64,000 nt of DNA, taken from the NCBI GenBank assembly GCA_963966185.1, contig CAWZYM010000033.1, forward strand, positions 62,001 to 126,000, in the 5' to 3' direction. Below the pieces are notes generated by a model, which worked only from the letters and a program-made list of their open reading frames with translations, was not told the DNA's origin and ran no database searches. Below, piece by piece: positions 34,613 through 46,578 of this stretch (position 1 is its first letter; each line of letters begins with the position of its first letter). This stretch comes from Rhabditoides inermis. Taxonomy: Eukaryota; Nematoda; Chromadorea; Rhabditida; Rhabditidae. The translations under genes were made by a program, and so were the position numbers.

Positions 34613-37600
34613 AAAGAGGGGAGAGATAGAGAGGAGGGAGATGGTGTGTGCAGGTGCGTCTGGCTGGCTGGGCTCTGCTTTGCGACCATCCGAAGCAGAC
34701 GGACAGTGTGGGGGGGGAGGAGCTGTCTCTCGCCGATGCCTTCATCCTCACTAACATGACCGAACAGCAGCCCGCCGCCAGACAGAAGATCCTCGCCGGA
34801 CTCAAGAAGGTACTTTATATAAGTTATAGTCTTTTAATTTGATTTTGATTATAATTTACACCATGTGTTTCAGTTGCTAGTGCGACTGTGCGAGTCTGCC
34901 GAGCCTCTGGCTAAAGAGAGGGGAGAGGGAGCCGTCCTCCCCTACGTGGCGTTCCTGCAGGAGACGACTCGAGTGGCGTTCGAGTCGCTGTCCAGGGACG
35001 GGAATGTGGAGAGGAGGGTGATGGCACTGCTACTCGTCGACCTGCTATTCAGACAGGACGTGCTCAGGACCAAGCAGAAGGGTGGGTGGATGGGAGGAGG
35101 GAAGGGTGGATGTGAGATGCTATTCCAGTGCTGCTGCACCGTCTGTTCTGCCCGTCGCGCGAGTTGACGGCGGCCCGTCAGTCTCTCGTGGTCGCCCTCC
35201 TCGATGATCCATTCCAGTCCTGCCAGAACAGCGCCCTACAGCTACTCGGAGAGGGAGTGCAGTGGAGCGAGCCTCTGGTGAGGGAGAGGGAGGGAGAGAG
35301 AGCGCGAGCGAGGGAGAGGGAGGAGGGAGAGGGGGAGAGGGGGCAGGGCGATAGAGAGAGGGAGAGAGGGGGGAGAAAGGGATGAAGAGGAAAAGATGAT
35401 TGTAGGAGTTGGATTTCTTCCTGGACGAGTCCCGCCGGCAGCTGCTGTCTATCCGCGCGCACGACTCTCTGGCGTGCGGATACAGACTGCAGTACTACGT
35501 GCGTGTTCACCCCGACAGGTGAGCGAGGCGATACGACATGGCCACACTACCCTTCCAGGAGGACTCTTCTCATCGAGGAGTTGACTGGCCTGCTCGAGGC
35601 TCGTCTCCAGGAGATTGAGTCTAGTCTGGTGTCGATCACGTCGTCGGCCACCCTGCACCCTCTGATGAACGCCCTGGCCCTTCTGCTCAAGGAATCCGAC
35701 GTGTCTGGGGACAGTGTGTTCTGGGCGTCGTTCGTTCCTCGCCTCCTCCCCCTGTGTCTCAGCATCGCAGCCGCCGTCGCTCCTGTCGTCCACTCCATGT
35801 CTCCCGAGGGATTCATGCCCGATGAGATGATCGACAAAGGTACTGTACTTGAGTGATTAGCAGGTGTACATGTGTAGAGTCACTATGTTGATATGCCACT
35901 TCCATGTGTTTGCAGCCGTGTCGTCGGCCGTGTCTGCGGGCTCTCTGGTGCGTCTCCAGTCGGCGCACTCGCAGCTGCTGCTTGTGTGCTGCTGGCGCGC
36001 GCACAAGCACGTGTCCGAGGTGCTTGCGTGGGCGGTCGACCAGGTGGGCGCGTCCCCCGCACAGCCCTGTCCACGCCTCCCTTTCAGCTGCCCTTCCCCT
36101 CCCTCCTCTCCCACACACAGCTCGCGTCCATCGGAGACTTCTTCTGGCAACAGCTCACCGAGTGCAAGCACTGCGGCGCCTTCGAAAGCGCCGTGGAGGG
36201 ATTCGAGGCGCTGTGCAGGCGACTGTGGCAGATCAATCCGGATGGAGAGGAGCTAGGACTGCCCTCTCCCAGCAAGTGGTTGCGGGAGGTGATCGGAGAG
36301 CTGGACGGAACGGAGGAGGGTGGGTGAAGGGAGAGGGGGAGAGGGAGGATGAAGTGGTTGCAGAGGTTCGTCTGTGTGCGACGCGTCGCAGCGCCGGCCT
36401 GCCTCACCTGGTGTGTGCCGTGCTGGGCAGCGAGCCAGACGAGCGAGAGGGCGCCGCCACCAGGGAGGCCATGCGAGGGCTCATGCAGATGGAGACCAGG
36501 ACACTCGACAACCGGTGCGTGTCCAGATTCCCACTGAGTAATGTGTGTTGTTCAGTGTGCACAGTGTGAACGTGCTGCGTTCGGTGGTGGCGTGTGCGGG
36601 TCTGGGGGAGCGGGTGGCTGCCGGCATCGAGTGGGCGGTGCAGGTGGCTATGAGCAAGTGCAGCTCGTCGCATTGGGCAGAGAGGAACGCGGCCGCCCAG
36701 CTGGCTGCTGCACTGCGGTGGGCACAATCAATCAATCATTTATACAGAATAGCTATATCCTGACTATACAACAAGTGCATACGGTACGCCACAAGGGCTA
36801 AGCGGGCACATACAGTGGCAAGGGTGTATAGGCCATTCCCCCCTTTCAGCGTACGGCAATATCGCTGGCTCGCCAGACAGACGAGAATTTCATGCAAATT
36901 TGCCCCGATTGTATGTTTTTGTTGTCAAACATGGTAAAAATGACGGAAATCGAAAAATCGAGCACTAGAGATCTCTGAGCAATCTATCTGGGCATCTTCT
37001 CCAGAAAACTGGGCGCTGTGCGATAAGTTTGAAGAGAGTAATTAAGTTTCGGAGCTTTCCCATTGGAAATCGAGTCAAAATCAAGGTTTTTGGACTCTAA
37101 TTAGAAAACGGACGCGAAAATCAAAAATTGAACACTAGAGATCGATGAGAACTACTGATACCCATCACATATCAAAATTTTGTGAAGATTGCTTAATTCT
37201 GAAAAGAGTAATTAACTTTAGAAGATGGAGAACTCTGCTTCATTAGACTTGCAAATGACCCTCATTTCCCTAAAAAGAGACCGCTAAGCGCGCGAGTTGC
37301 GCGGCCGAATGGTCTCGCACGGGCCGATAACGGTCAATTGATGCCTCAAATGCTGTCTAGTAAACATTCGGCGAAAAGACTGCCGTACGATGAACGGGGG
37401 GGATGCCCTATATGTGTGTGTGTGTGTTCAGTGCGCGCATCTTTGGAGTGACGCGCAACTCGCAGCGCGACCACACTGTCGACGCCAAGAACAAGATGAG
37501 CGCGTTCGAGTTCTTCTCCAGGTGAGTGGGGGGAAGAGGGGAAGGGATGGGTGTATCGTTCCAGATACCCTTCCTTGTACGACCTTCTTCTGTTCGAGCT

Positions 37601-39305
37601 GGGGCGGGCGCAGTCCTCCGAGTTTGGCCATTTCCCAGTGCTCGTCTTCCTCACTCACATCTACCCCACTGGACAAACCGAGTGGCCCCTCGCGCCTTTC
37701 GTGCCTAGGTAGAACTAGAATTTGTATACGTGCCGACATTCATAGAAGAGCTTCTCAGGATTCTGGGAGTGTTGCTGTCGTGTCGCAGCGAGAAGCTGCG
37801 CAAGCTGGCAGCGGCCGCCCTTGTCGCTGTCTCAACCAGGGAGGTGAGTGTGGAAGTGCCCCGCCCTCTCTGACCCCGCCCACTTCAGGACATTCTCTTC
37901 CTGCTTGACTGGGCCGAGCCTGTCGACCTCTCGGCTGTCAAGCAGAACCACCTCTACGGACTGCTCACTCTGGTGTGTTCGCGGCTCGTGTTTTGATTAT
38001 CAGTGTTGTTCAGCTGCACTGTATGTTGGATGCTCGTCCGGAGGATGCGGAAGTGGCGAGGAGAGTGCGCGGCATCGCAGCCGAGGCGACCCGCCAGGGA
38101 GTGCCCCAGTGGTGCGTGGAAAGAGAGACATGACACGAGTGTATGAGCCTAGTTGCAGGTGCGACCTGAATGTGGACTGTGTGCTGTGTCTGTGTCTCCG
38201 ATGTGGTGTGCGAGTGTCTGGCCTGGATGGAGTGTCGGTGGGCACACTGGCCAAGAGACCCCTTGCTGAGATGATCGACAAGCAGGCGGACAGGCCCAGG
38301 TACTGTGTCTGTATGCTGATTTGGATTTGACGTTCTTCGGTCGTTCTGATTAATCGGTATTATTCAATGAAATAATGGATTAAAATCCTTCTGTCAGCCG
38401 GCTAAAGGTCATACTGCACGAAAAAATATGTTTTTTAAACTATTAATTTATCAGTTTAGTATGTTCAAAACGTGTTGTAGCGCCGCCCAGCTGGCGTCCC
38501 AGCCGTTCCGTCTGGAGATGTACAGACAGTGGCTGCTGAATGGAGTGAAGGGAGAGGAGAAGGAGATGCTTCGGAAGGCCGTCCTCGATCTGGAGACGTG
38601 CACCAGCCAGAGGGACCAGAAGACGGTGTGTGTGAGAGGATGGAGTGTTGATTCGCGTAGTTTAGATCATGAACCTTCTGTATTCTGTGTGTGCCTCGCT
38701 GGATGCGGATACGCGCAGTGTGCTGGCTTCGAAGCTGGGAGAGATGAGGAGAGAGAAGAGACTGATGGGGTGAGTGGCAGGATGATGGGGCCGGGTGCAT
38801 TGTCCTGTGGCAGGGCGGAGGCTCGTTCGGCTGCCTGGCGACTCGCCGTGTGCGTGGGTGGATGGACTGCGAGGGGCGACGACCTGCAGGAACTGCTCGA
38901 CATGGCCAAGGAAGACGGCGACAATGACGACATGATCGAGGTGGGTCTGCCATGTCCCTCCCCATCTCACGCATGCAGGTGGTGCGCGCGGCTGGCCGTT
39001 GTCTGCCGGGAGACGGGGTGTCGGATGCGCTGTCGCTCTTCCTCCAATCACAGGACGACGACATCCGAGAGGAGGCGGCACGCGTCCTCTCCCCCACTCT
39101 CTCCCACCACAAGAGCCACTCCCTCTCCGCCGCCGTCTGCTGGCACCTCGTCCGCCACACTCGCCCCGCCCCCGCAGGCTCCGCCCCCTCGGAGAGAGCC
39201 GTGCTGAACGCGGCCCTGTTCGACTCGTGTGTGCGCAATCCGTTTGCGGAGTCGATAGAGATAGGAGGAGGGGAGAAGCTCAAGGAGATTGTTGATGCGA
39301 TTTAG
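33109..39305 (+). CDS. thada: THADA / TRM732-like tRNA methyltransferase regulator
   Basis: This is an alpha-helical repeat protein of about 1,200 residues in roughly 28 exons, shorter than vertebrate THADA. Early exons are 33109-33198, 33241-33384, 33460-33553, 33599-33751 and 33832-33936. The diagnostic DUF2428 region lies at 36364-37709: TRRSAGLPHLV (exon 36364-36514), VHSVNVLRSV and WAERNAAAQLAAAL (36556-36717), ARIFGVTRNSQ and AFEFFSRYPSLYDLLL (37432-37522 and the next exon), then LTHIYP and WPLAPFVP. The last exons end EIGGGEKLKEIVDAI. In yeast and human the protein partners FTSJ1/TRM7 for 2'-O-methylation of position 32 of some tRNAs. The intron at 36718-37431 holds a MITE. The junction near 37709-37749 does not close in frame with canonical sites. 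Confidence 0.88.
34579..34612. repeat. GA microsatellite in THADA intron
   Basis: A pure GA run lies in the intron between exons 34484-34544 and 34652-34809. Confidence 0.88.
36827..37412. mobile_element. TA-flanked MITE in a THADA intron
   Basis: The 582-bp core (36829-37410) has imperfect terminal inverted repeats of about 33 bp: TAGGCCATTCCCCCC at the left against TAGGGCATCCCCCCC read from the right, both followed by CGTACGGCA. It is flanked by TA on both sides. Inside, a segment with AACACTAGAGATC or its variant and GAGAGTAATTAA occurs twice (about 36948-37045 and 37110-37215). TA duplication fits Tc1/mariner-type transposition. There is no transposase. Confidence 0.72.
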
Positions 39306-39506
39306 AAAAGAGAAAGACGTTGTTGCATTGTTAGACATGTTATCCATAGTTTGTTGATTTGTTAGCCTATATTCTGGTTCTGGTGTGTTGTTTGCTCCTT
39401 TTGTTGTCCCTAATTGTTGTTTTATAAACTGCGATTCGCTTTCCTTTGTCGCCTGACCCAGTTCGATTCATATCGCAGGTCCTAGTGAAATGAGCTCATT
39501 CCCCCA

Positions 39507-39546
<40 letters not shown>

Positions 39547-41805
39547 GTGAGTGTGAAGCGAACGTCTCGCGAGTTGTTAGTTGTGAAGTTGCATCTCCCG
39601 CCCACCGTGCCAGGGCAGAGGTGGGGGAGAGGCTTCTCTCTGCTGCCCAGCTTGTCCCTTCTTCTCGTTTTACATTGCGGGGGTTACACAGTAGACCCCG
39701 GCCGTCTCCCCCCTCCCCGTTTAAAAGGGCCAGAGAGAGGCGACTCTGTTGTGATTTGCCGGATGTTGATTGCAGGAGGTGTTTTCCGATCCGTTCCCCT
39801 GTCCCCCCTGTTCCTTCTCTCTCTGTCCCGTCTCGCAACAATCCGCCTGGAGGGCCATTGTGGCTGGCGGGAACCGGATACTGGTATGGTCATACCGGTC
39901 ACACGCAGCCTTCCCCCTTGGCCTCTTTGTCCCGGCAAGGATCTTGTTACTTGCTGCAACAGGTCTGCGCAGACTGTCGAGTGTGAGTGAGAGAGAGAAA
40001 GCGAGTGACAGTCTTGTCTCCTCCCCCACTCATTCTCTCTCTCACACACATACACACAACACGTCCATCGATTGATGGTGATTCCAAATTGGCACCACTC
40101 TTTCTCCCCCCCCCTCCTTTGGCTGTTCTCTGTCTCTCTGCCCATCCCACTTTCTCCGCACTTTTCCTCTCTGCACTCTTGCAGATCGCATCGTGCGAAT
40201 CGAGTGCGTGTCTTACACATTCTACTCCGAGCGTTCCGAGTATTCCTTCTTCCCAGCTTCTGTTTATGTGCGTGTGTGTGTTTTTTTTCTTCCGCCTTTC
40301 TGGGGGCGGCGTCTTCTGACATCTGACCTCTTCTCTCTGCCTATGCAAATAGGAGAAGCTGATCTCTTACCGGATGCAATCCTCTACAGTACACTTGTGG
40401 CTTCACTCGGCTCTCGGGTCATCGGGGCCCTTGCAGACGAGCACTGTAGTGTTTGCGGAGAGTTGCGCAGCGAGCCTCGATCGGTGCTCTGCGTGTCTGT
40501 CAGGGGAGAAGCTGTTGGAGGGAGTGGAGGAGAGCACTCTGCTCGTCCCGCTCTCGCCCCCGCATTACACTGTGCACTGCAGGAGAGAAAGAGAGAGAGG
40601 AGGCTAGGCTAGAGATAGAGCCCTTCTCTACAACCCACTCACTGTCGCACCACACTGTATTTCTTCTGAGCATGACCGATTAGGGAAATATGATTTTTTT
40701 GTCCTCATATCATTTTGATATTTGAATGTAGCGCGTAGACCTGTGACGGATCAGGAGGCTCATCTGAACTAGCGATCAGTACTTCAGTACCTTTGGTAGA
40801 GTATCTTCTTTTTCAGGAAGTGATAATCATAAGTGATTATATGGGGGAACTTTTCGACCTGCTTCATTGTCCCATCAATCGTCTTCTTATCCCTTCCACT
40901 TTTCCCTTTCTGCCCCTCCCGTCTCTCCCTCCGCCTGCTCTCTCGCCTCTCTCTGTCTTGGGGCGGCCCGCAGCGGGGGAGGGGGCGCGGCGGCGGCGGC
41001 AGGCCAGGGCGGGCTGTGTAACCGCACCCTCACTCCTCCCTCCCTCTCACTCACCCCCACCACTACTCCCCCACTCCCTCCCTCCCTCCTTCTCCTACAC
41101 AGTTCTCTCTCCGATCCTGCCACTGTCTGCCACTCTTGCGGACCTGCATTGGCTGCTTCCCTCATTCCACGTTGGCCAGCCGTTCGACACCCCCCGTCCC
41201 TCATTCCATTTCCCGACTCCTCTCATCGCTGCTTGATTGATGGATGGATGTGTGTCTGCCTGGTTCTCTGCAAGGCGTCACATGATCTCATCCCGTGACT
41301 GTGGTTGATTTGTTGTGCCGCAGCCAGACTGTGATCCACGCTCATCTTCACTTCTCGCCTAGTCTTCCCCTATCGATTGATTCAAATGCGAGTCGATTGG
41401 CAGTGGGTGCGTCATCCGAGTGAGTCTGTTTGAGCAGCGTTCGCATCGATCTGTCTCTGCCGCCCTCTCTGCCCTCTCCGATCCGCGCACTCCCTCCCCT
41501 CCCTCCCACTCTCTGCCACTCCCCTATTTGCACAGTCTCTGGCTCCCGGTTCAACTCCGTGCTTCTTTGCAACGCCATACGACTCGTGGGACTATGGAAT
41601 GTAAAGAAGTATGTAGGTGAATCCGGCCTGGCCACGCCCTACTAAGCCACGCCCTGATAATATGATATATCTATATTCTATGACTACTTCGCCAAGGTTT
41701 GATTTCATATATTTGTCTTTTGTCATAGCATGAGTCAACATTTGACCAGCTGTGTTGGAATGAACATCAAAATAAGGGAGAGAAAACGAGGAATCAGTGT
41801 CGGCC
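39306..41805 (+). other. Region without a recognised gene
   Basis: These 2.5 kb are rich in C and T and include a CT microsatellite at 39511-39543. Several open segments are bounded by plausible splice sites, for example around 40437-40600 (a Cys-containing segment CSACLSGEKLLEGVEE) and 41320-41420. I could not assemble them into a protein I recognise. An unrecognised plus-strand gene is possible, but many of these frames are driven by low-complexity sequence. Confidence 0.4.
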
Positions 41806-42753
41806 ATGCTATTGCGATTATTAGCCATTTCTACACTTCTTTCGTGTGAGTTCTTATTAAAGGAGTAAGAGGAGGGAGAGAGGGGAGATGAAATAGAGAG
41901 AGAAGGAAGAGAGAGAGAGAGAATGATTGCGACTTATTGAGTGGTGTGCGGTGATCTTTTGCGGTTCCACCGTCTGCGGCAGAGAGCAGAGAGTGTGGGG
42001 ACGACGGAGGAAGCGACTACAGAAATCACAACTACTACCCTCGGATGCACGCTACCGGAGGTCCGCCCCCCCTCTCTCTCTCCCTCTCTCCCTCTCTCTA
42101 TGTGGTTGCAGTGGGGCGAGTGGGTGGATGAGTTGCCGTGTTCCTCTGAATGTGGTTCGTGTGGCTCTCGCACCCGCAGCCGCCGCTGTCTCACAGCAAG
42201 GAGGGGATGCCCATGCAGGTACTCCCAGTAGCCAACCTCCTTCCGCCTATCATAGGAGAACAACATTTTAGGATTATCATATAAGATTAATTCCACTTGA
42301 CTTGCGTTACATTTTTATGGGTTTTGATAGGCATCAATATTTATATTGATTTCACATTCAGTGGTGACTACCGTGAGACAAGTGCGTGTAACATTCTGGC
42401 TTGCGAGTACCCGCAGCCTGCCTGCTGTCCCCCACACAAGTAGGCTATTCCGAGCAGGCTAATGGATCGCTGTATTGCCTAGACTCATCTACGTCGATGG
42501 TTGGTTCGCGTGCGGTCCACAAACCGACGAAGTCAATGCTGATTTTCTGGAAGAAATGAGAAATAAGACGACGGAAGGCGTGGATTCGACGTCGACGCAG
42601 ACTGTGAGACACCCACCAACGAAGAAGACTTCATCTTTGACGAAGACAACATCAACGAAGAAATACCCAGTAACAGTGAGGCCTTCGAACACGCCTGTCA
42701 CTAAGAAAACTCCCATCACATCTGCAACGAAGAAACCCACTAATAAACCGTAA
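41806..42753 (+). CDS. Secreted thrombospondin type-1 repeat protein
   Basis: The proposed exons are 41806 to about 41845, about 41983-42060, 42112-42218, 42362-42439 and 42483-42753. Exon 1 encodes a signal-peptide-like MLLRLLAISTLLS. A Thr-rich segment follows. One TSP1 repeat begins WGEWVDELPCSSECGSCGSR and continues to CPC, CNILACEYPQPACCPP and WFACGP. The cysteine-rich pattern after the TSP1 core is one I associate with small nematode secreted proteins. The C-terminus is a Thr/Lys/Pro tail with repeated KKT, likely O-glycosylated. The product is about 200 residues. AATAAA at 42761-42766 marks the 3' end. The first splice junction is uncertain. Confidence 0.75.
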
Positions 42754-42901
42754 ATAAGAAAATAAAGAATTTATAGAAAGCAGATTTGAAAATGTTTGAA
42801 TGAAAAAAATGTTTGAATGATGTGGTGTAGTGAAAAGACGTAGAAGAAACTCAACAAGGACTAGAATGCAAAGAGTGTGGGTGGGGTGTGTGTGAGTGTG
42901 C

Positions 42902-43098
42902 CTAGTGCTTCCTCCTCCTTCGACCGCGCACGTTGCTCCTCCTCTCGTCCCACTCATGCAGCCACTCCCCCACCGACGCCTCGTTCACACTACGCCATTC
43001 CACGTTCAGGGACAGCTTGTCGAACACCTGCGCTAGCTTCGGGTGCGAGTCCAACTGCAACGGAGGGGTGACAGGGGAGAGAGGGGAAGAGAGAGAGA

Positions 43099-43138
<40 letters not shown>

Positions 43139-44987
43139 AGACATATACCTTCTTCTCGGCGAGGAACTCCTTGAGCTCCTTCACGTCCTGCTCGGTGCTC
43201 ATGGTCTCGACGATGGCGCGGATGGAGATGGTGAGCAGGTTGGACGACTCGCCCAGGCTGAACACAAACATCTCTCTCTCTCTCTCCCCTCTCCTCCTCT
43301 CTCCTCTCTCTCCCTCTCCAACTCACATCTCGACGAACTTGTCGTAGTTGACCTTGAAAAATCGCCACGCGTTATTCCTGAATGTGAAGGAGTGTGAAGA
43401 AGTGGTGTGTGTTTGCACCTGGACACATGGTTTCCGGAGAACACAGTCAGCAGTCGGGGCACCATGTTCGGCCGGAACGACGAGCTCTCCAAGGCCAGGT
43501 TCAAAAGGCTGAACAAATCACGTCATCAATGAATCTAACTCTCATCAGCCTGTTGCTGGACTCACTGAGTGACGAGCTTCTGGTCCTTGGTTGCCGCGAG
43601 TGCAGCCAGGAGGGTCTGCTTCTCTGTCGGAGACTCGGACGACGCATACGCGGAGAACGCGCGGTTCCAAGTCGCGTCGTCCCCGCCCTTCACGCCGTAC
43701 TCCAGCACCAACGTCTTCAGCTCCGGAGGGATTCTGGAAGGAGACGTGGAGACTGAGGGGAGAGGGGGAGCTCACGTCTTCTTGTTCTTGCTCCACTCGT
43801 TGAACATGGCGACCGCCTTCTTTCGGCAGTCTCCGTAGCCAACTCGGCACGCTTGCGACAGAACACCCTCCTGGAGGAATGCAAGGCATCACTCCCCCTT
43901 CTCTCCCTCTCCCCCACCTGCAACCCCTTTTGCAGGGGAGTGGCGCTCGCGTTGCTCTTCCATCCCACGTTGTCGTAGATCTTCACCAACAGAGACTTCT
44001 CAAAGTCCTTAAACCAACTCTATGACGTCATGCTGAATTGACGGACGTCACCTTGAATAGCCGCGAGAGGTCGGTTCTGTCCTCGATCATGTATTCGATG
44101 TAGCGCAGCTGCTGGTTCAAAGCAGCACGGGTCATGCGGTCCGATTCGGCTGGAGGGGAACAAAGATTGAAAAAGAGAGAGGGGGAGAAGCAGAGAATGA
44201 AAGGGAGGAAGAGAGGGTAAGAGGAAGAGGGAAGATGGGGAGGGAGAGGAGGATATGCTTACCGTATGCGTACTCGACGAGTCCCATGTATGTTCCAATT
44301 GGCAGCAGGCCGGCCTTCGTGAACTCGAAGGCATCGTGGAGCAGCATCGCCCTGCAACGTGGGTGGTCCATGCAACGTGGGTGGTCCGTCCCCCTCACTC
44401 TCACCTGTCAATCGAGGAGATCTTTGTGTGGTCCTTCTTCAGCTGCTTGATCAGCGCGCGGTAGATGTTATCATCGTACAACACCTAAAAAGCTTATATT
44501 ATTCACACCAATGGATCAATGCATATGTACCTTGAAGTATCCGACTCCGCCAGTGTTCGCAATGATCCACTTGGCTCCCGAATCAACGTGCCACGTCACT
44601 GGAATTAGCATGTTGCGATGAATAGATGTTTATTTATTTATTTATTACTGCCGGGATCAAACATGTGACAAATATACAATGAATGTACAGATGTAATCGA
44701 TGTGCCGGTAAATTCATCATTCAAATATCATAATCCATTTTCGCCAATTGTATTCATTCGCCGTAATAGATATGCAAATATGTAAAATTCACCATTCTGC
44801 TCTCCGGCCATGATCCACTTGAGCTGGTCGTCGTGGCTCTTGTCGCTCCTGCAATCATTCAGTCGTGCAATCACTCTGTCCTCCCCCTCCCCTACCTGTA
44901 GTGCACTGGCAGCGGCCACTGCCTGCTATCCTCGCCGGAGCTGCGCACCAGGAAACGAGTCTGGGACGAGCAACTCATTCCTCCCCC

Positions 44988-45045
<58 letters not shown>

Positions 45046-46528
45046 CCTGATTGTATGCGATCGCGTCCCCCCTATGCAGCCCCACTCGAACCACCGGGTA
45101 TCCGACTTGCTTGATGAACGCGTTGGCCAGCGACTCCACTGTCACACCGTTGGGCAGAGACGCGTGCTGAATATCGATTGGTGATTGATTATTGATTGGT
45201 TCACCTTTCCGACGATCTCCCACAGCTGCTCTCCCTTGGCGTTTCCGTATGCGTATTTGTTGAGGTATTCGATGAGTGCTCGCTGGAACTGCTTTTCCCC
45301 GGAGAGAGTGAGTATCATGTGGATGATGGAGGCAGACTGAAACGGACTTCTTTCGTTTTCTCATTCTCTCTCTCTCCTCTCTCTCCTCTCTCTTTCTCTC
45401 TCTCACTCTCTCTCTCTCTTTCTCCCCCCTCTCTCTCTTTCTCTCTCTTCTCTCTCCTCTCCCCTCTTTACCTTGTGATAGCTGATCGCGTCGAAGAGGC
45501 TCATGAAATTTGTGTTGTGCGTGAGTGTGAAGTTTCCGTATACGGGTCGACTGGAGGACAGCCCGTCCAGTTCCTGCGAGTGCGCCACGTTCTCCGAGTA
45601 GAAGCGGGTCATCTGAAGGCAGTCGGGTGTCCCCCTCCCTCCAAGTGCACCCTCACCACTCTCCAGTCGGGGAACAGATGGTCGACGCACTTGTACTCCA
45701 TGTAGTTGGCGAAGCCCTCGTTCAGCCACAGCTCGTCCCACCACCCCATCGTCACAAGGTTGCCGAACCACTGCAGCGCGTGCTCATTTGCATATTGCAT
45801 GATGACGTACCTGGTGGGCGATCTCGTGGCAGATGACGAGTGCGATGTGCTCCTTGCTCATCACGTTGCTGCTATTCGAGTACATCAGAGCGGTGTCCCT
45901 GGAAATGGTGATGTCTCTCTCAGGTCTGTCTCCGGTTTTCTCTCATCAGTCTGTCCCCGGTTTTCTCCCGTCTCTCCGAGAGGACACTCCGAAAGACATT
46001 TCAGAATGTTTCTATTCTATCGAAACTTCGAAACGAGATAATGATAGAAGGAAGAATGTTACCTGAATGTGACAAGACCCCAGTTCTCCATCGCTCCTTC
46101 GCTGAAGTCGTCGAGAGCAAGCAAGTCTATAACATATCGTCGTTCGTCTTCCCTCTCCCCCTCTCATCTCACCCTGCTTATCGAGGGGATAGCTGATGTT
46201 GAAGTAGTTCTCGAAGTACTCCAGTGCGCGTATTCCCGTGTCCAGCCCGAACTCCGCCTGTCCCTCTATCGTGTCCTTCGGGGCGTACAGCCGCACCTGC
46301 AACCATTCTTAGCCCCGCCCCTTCTTGCCCCGCCCACCTCGATCGGCTTGCTGGTGTGCTTGGTGTTGCGGCGGATGTAGTCGTACTCGTCGAGGATGCC
46401 AACAGCCAGGAGGTAGGTGGACATGCGAACCGATGGGCGGAAGACGTCGAGGTAGAGACTGGAAGGAGGAGGGTGGAAAAAAGAGAGAGAGGGAGAGAGA
46501 GAGATAGTTAGAGAGGGATAGATAGATT

Positions 46529-46578
<50 letters not shown>

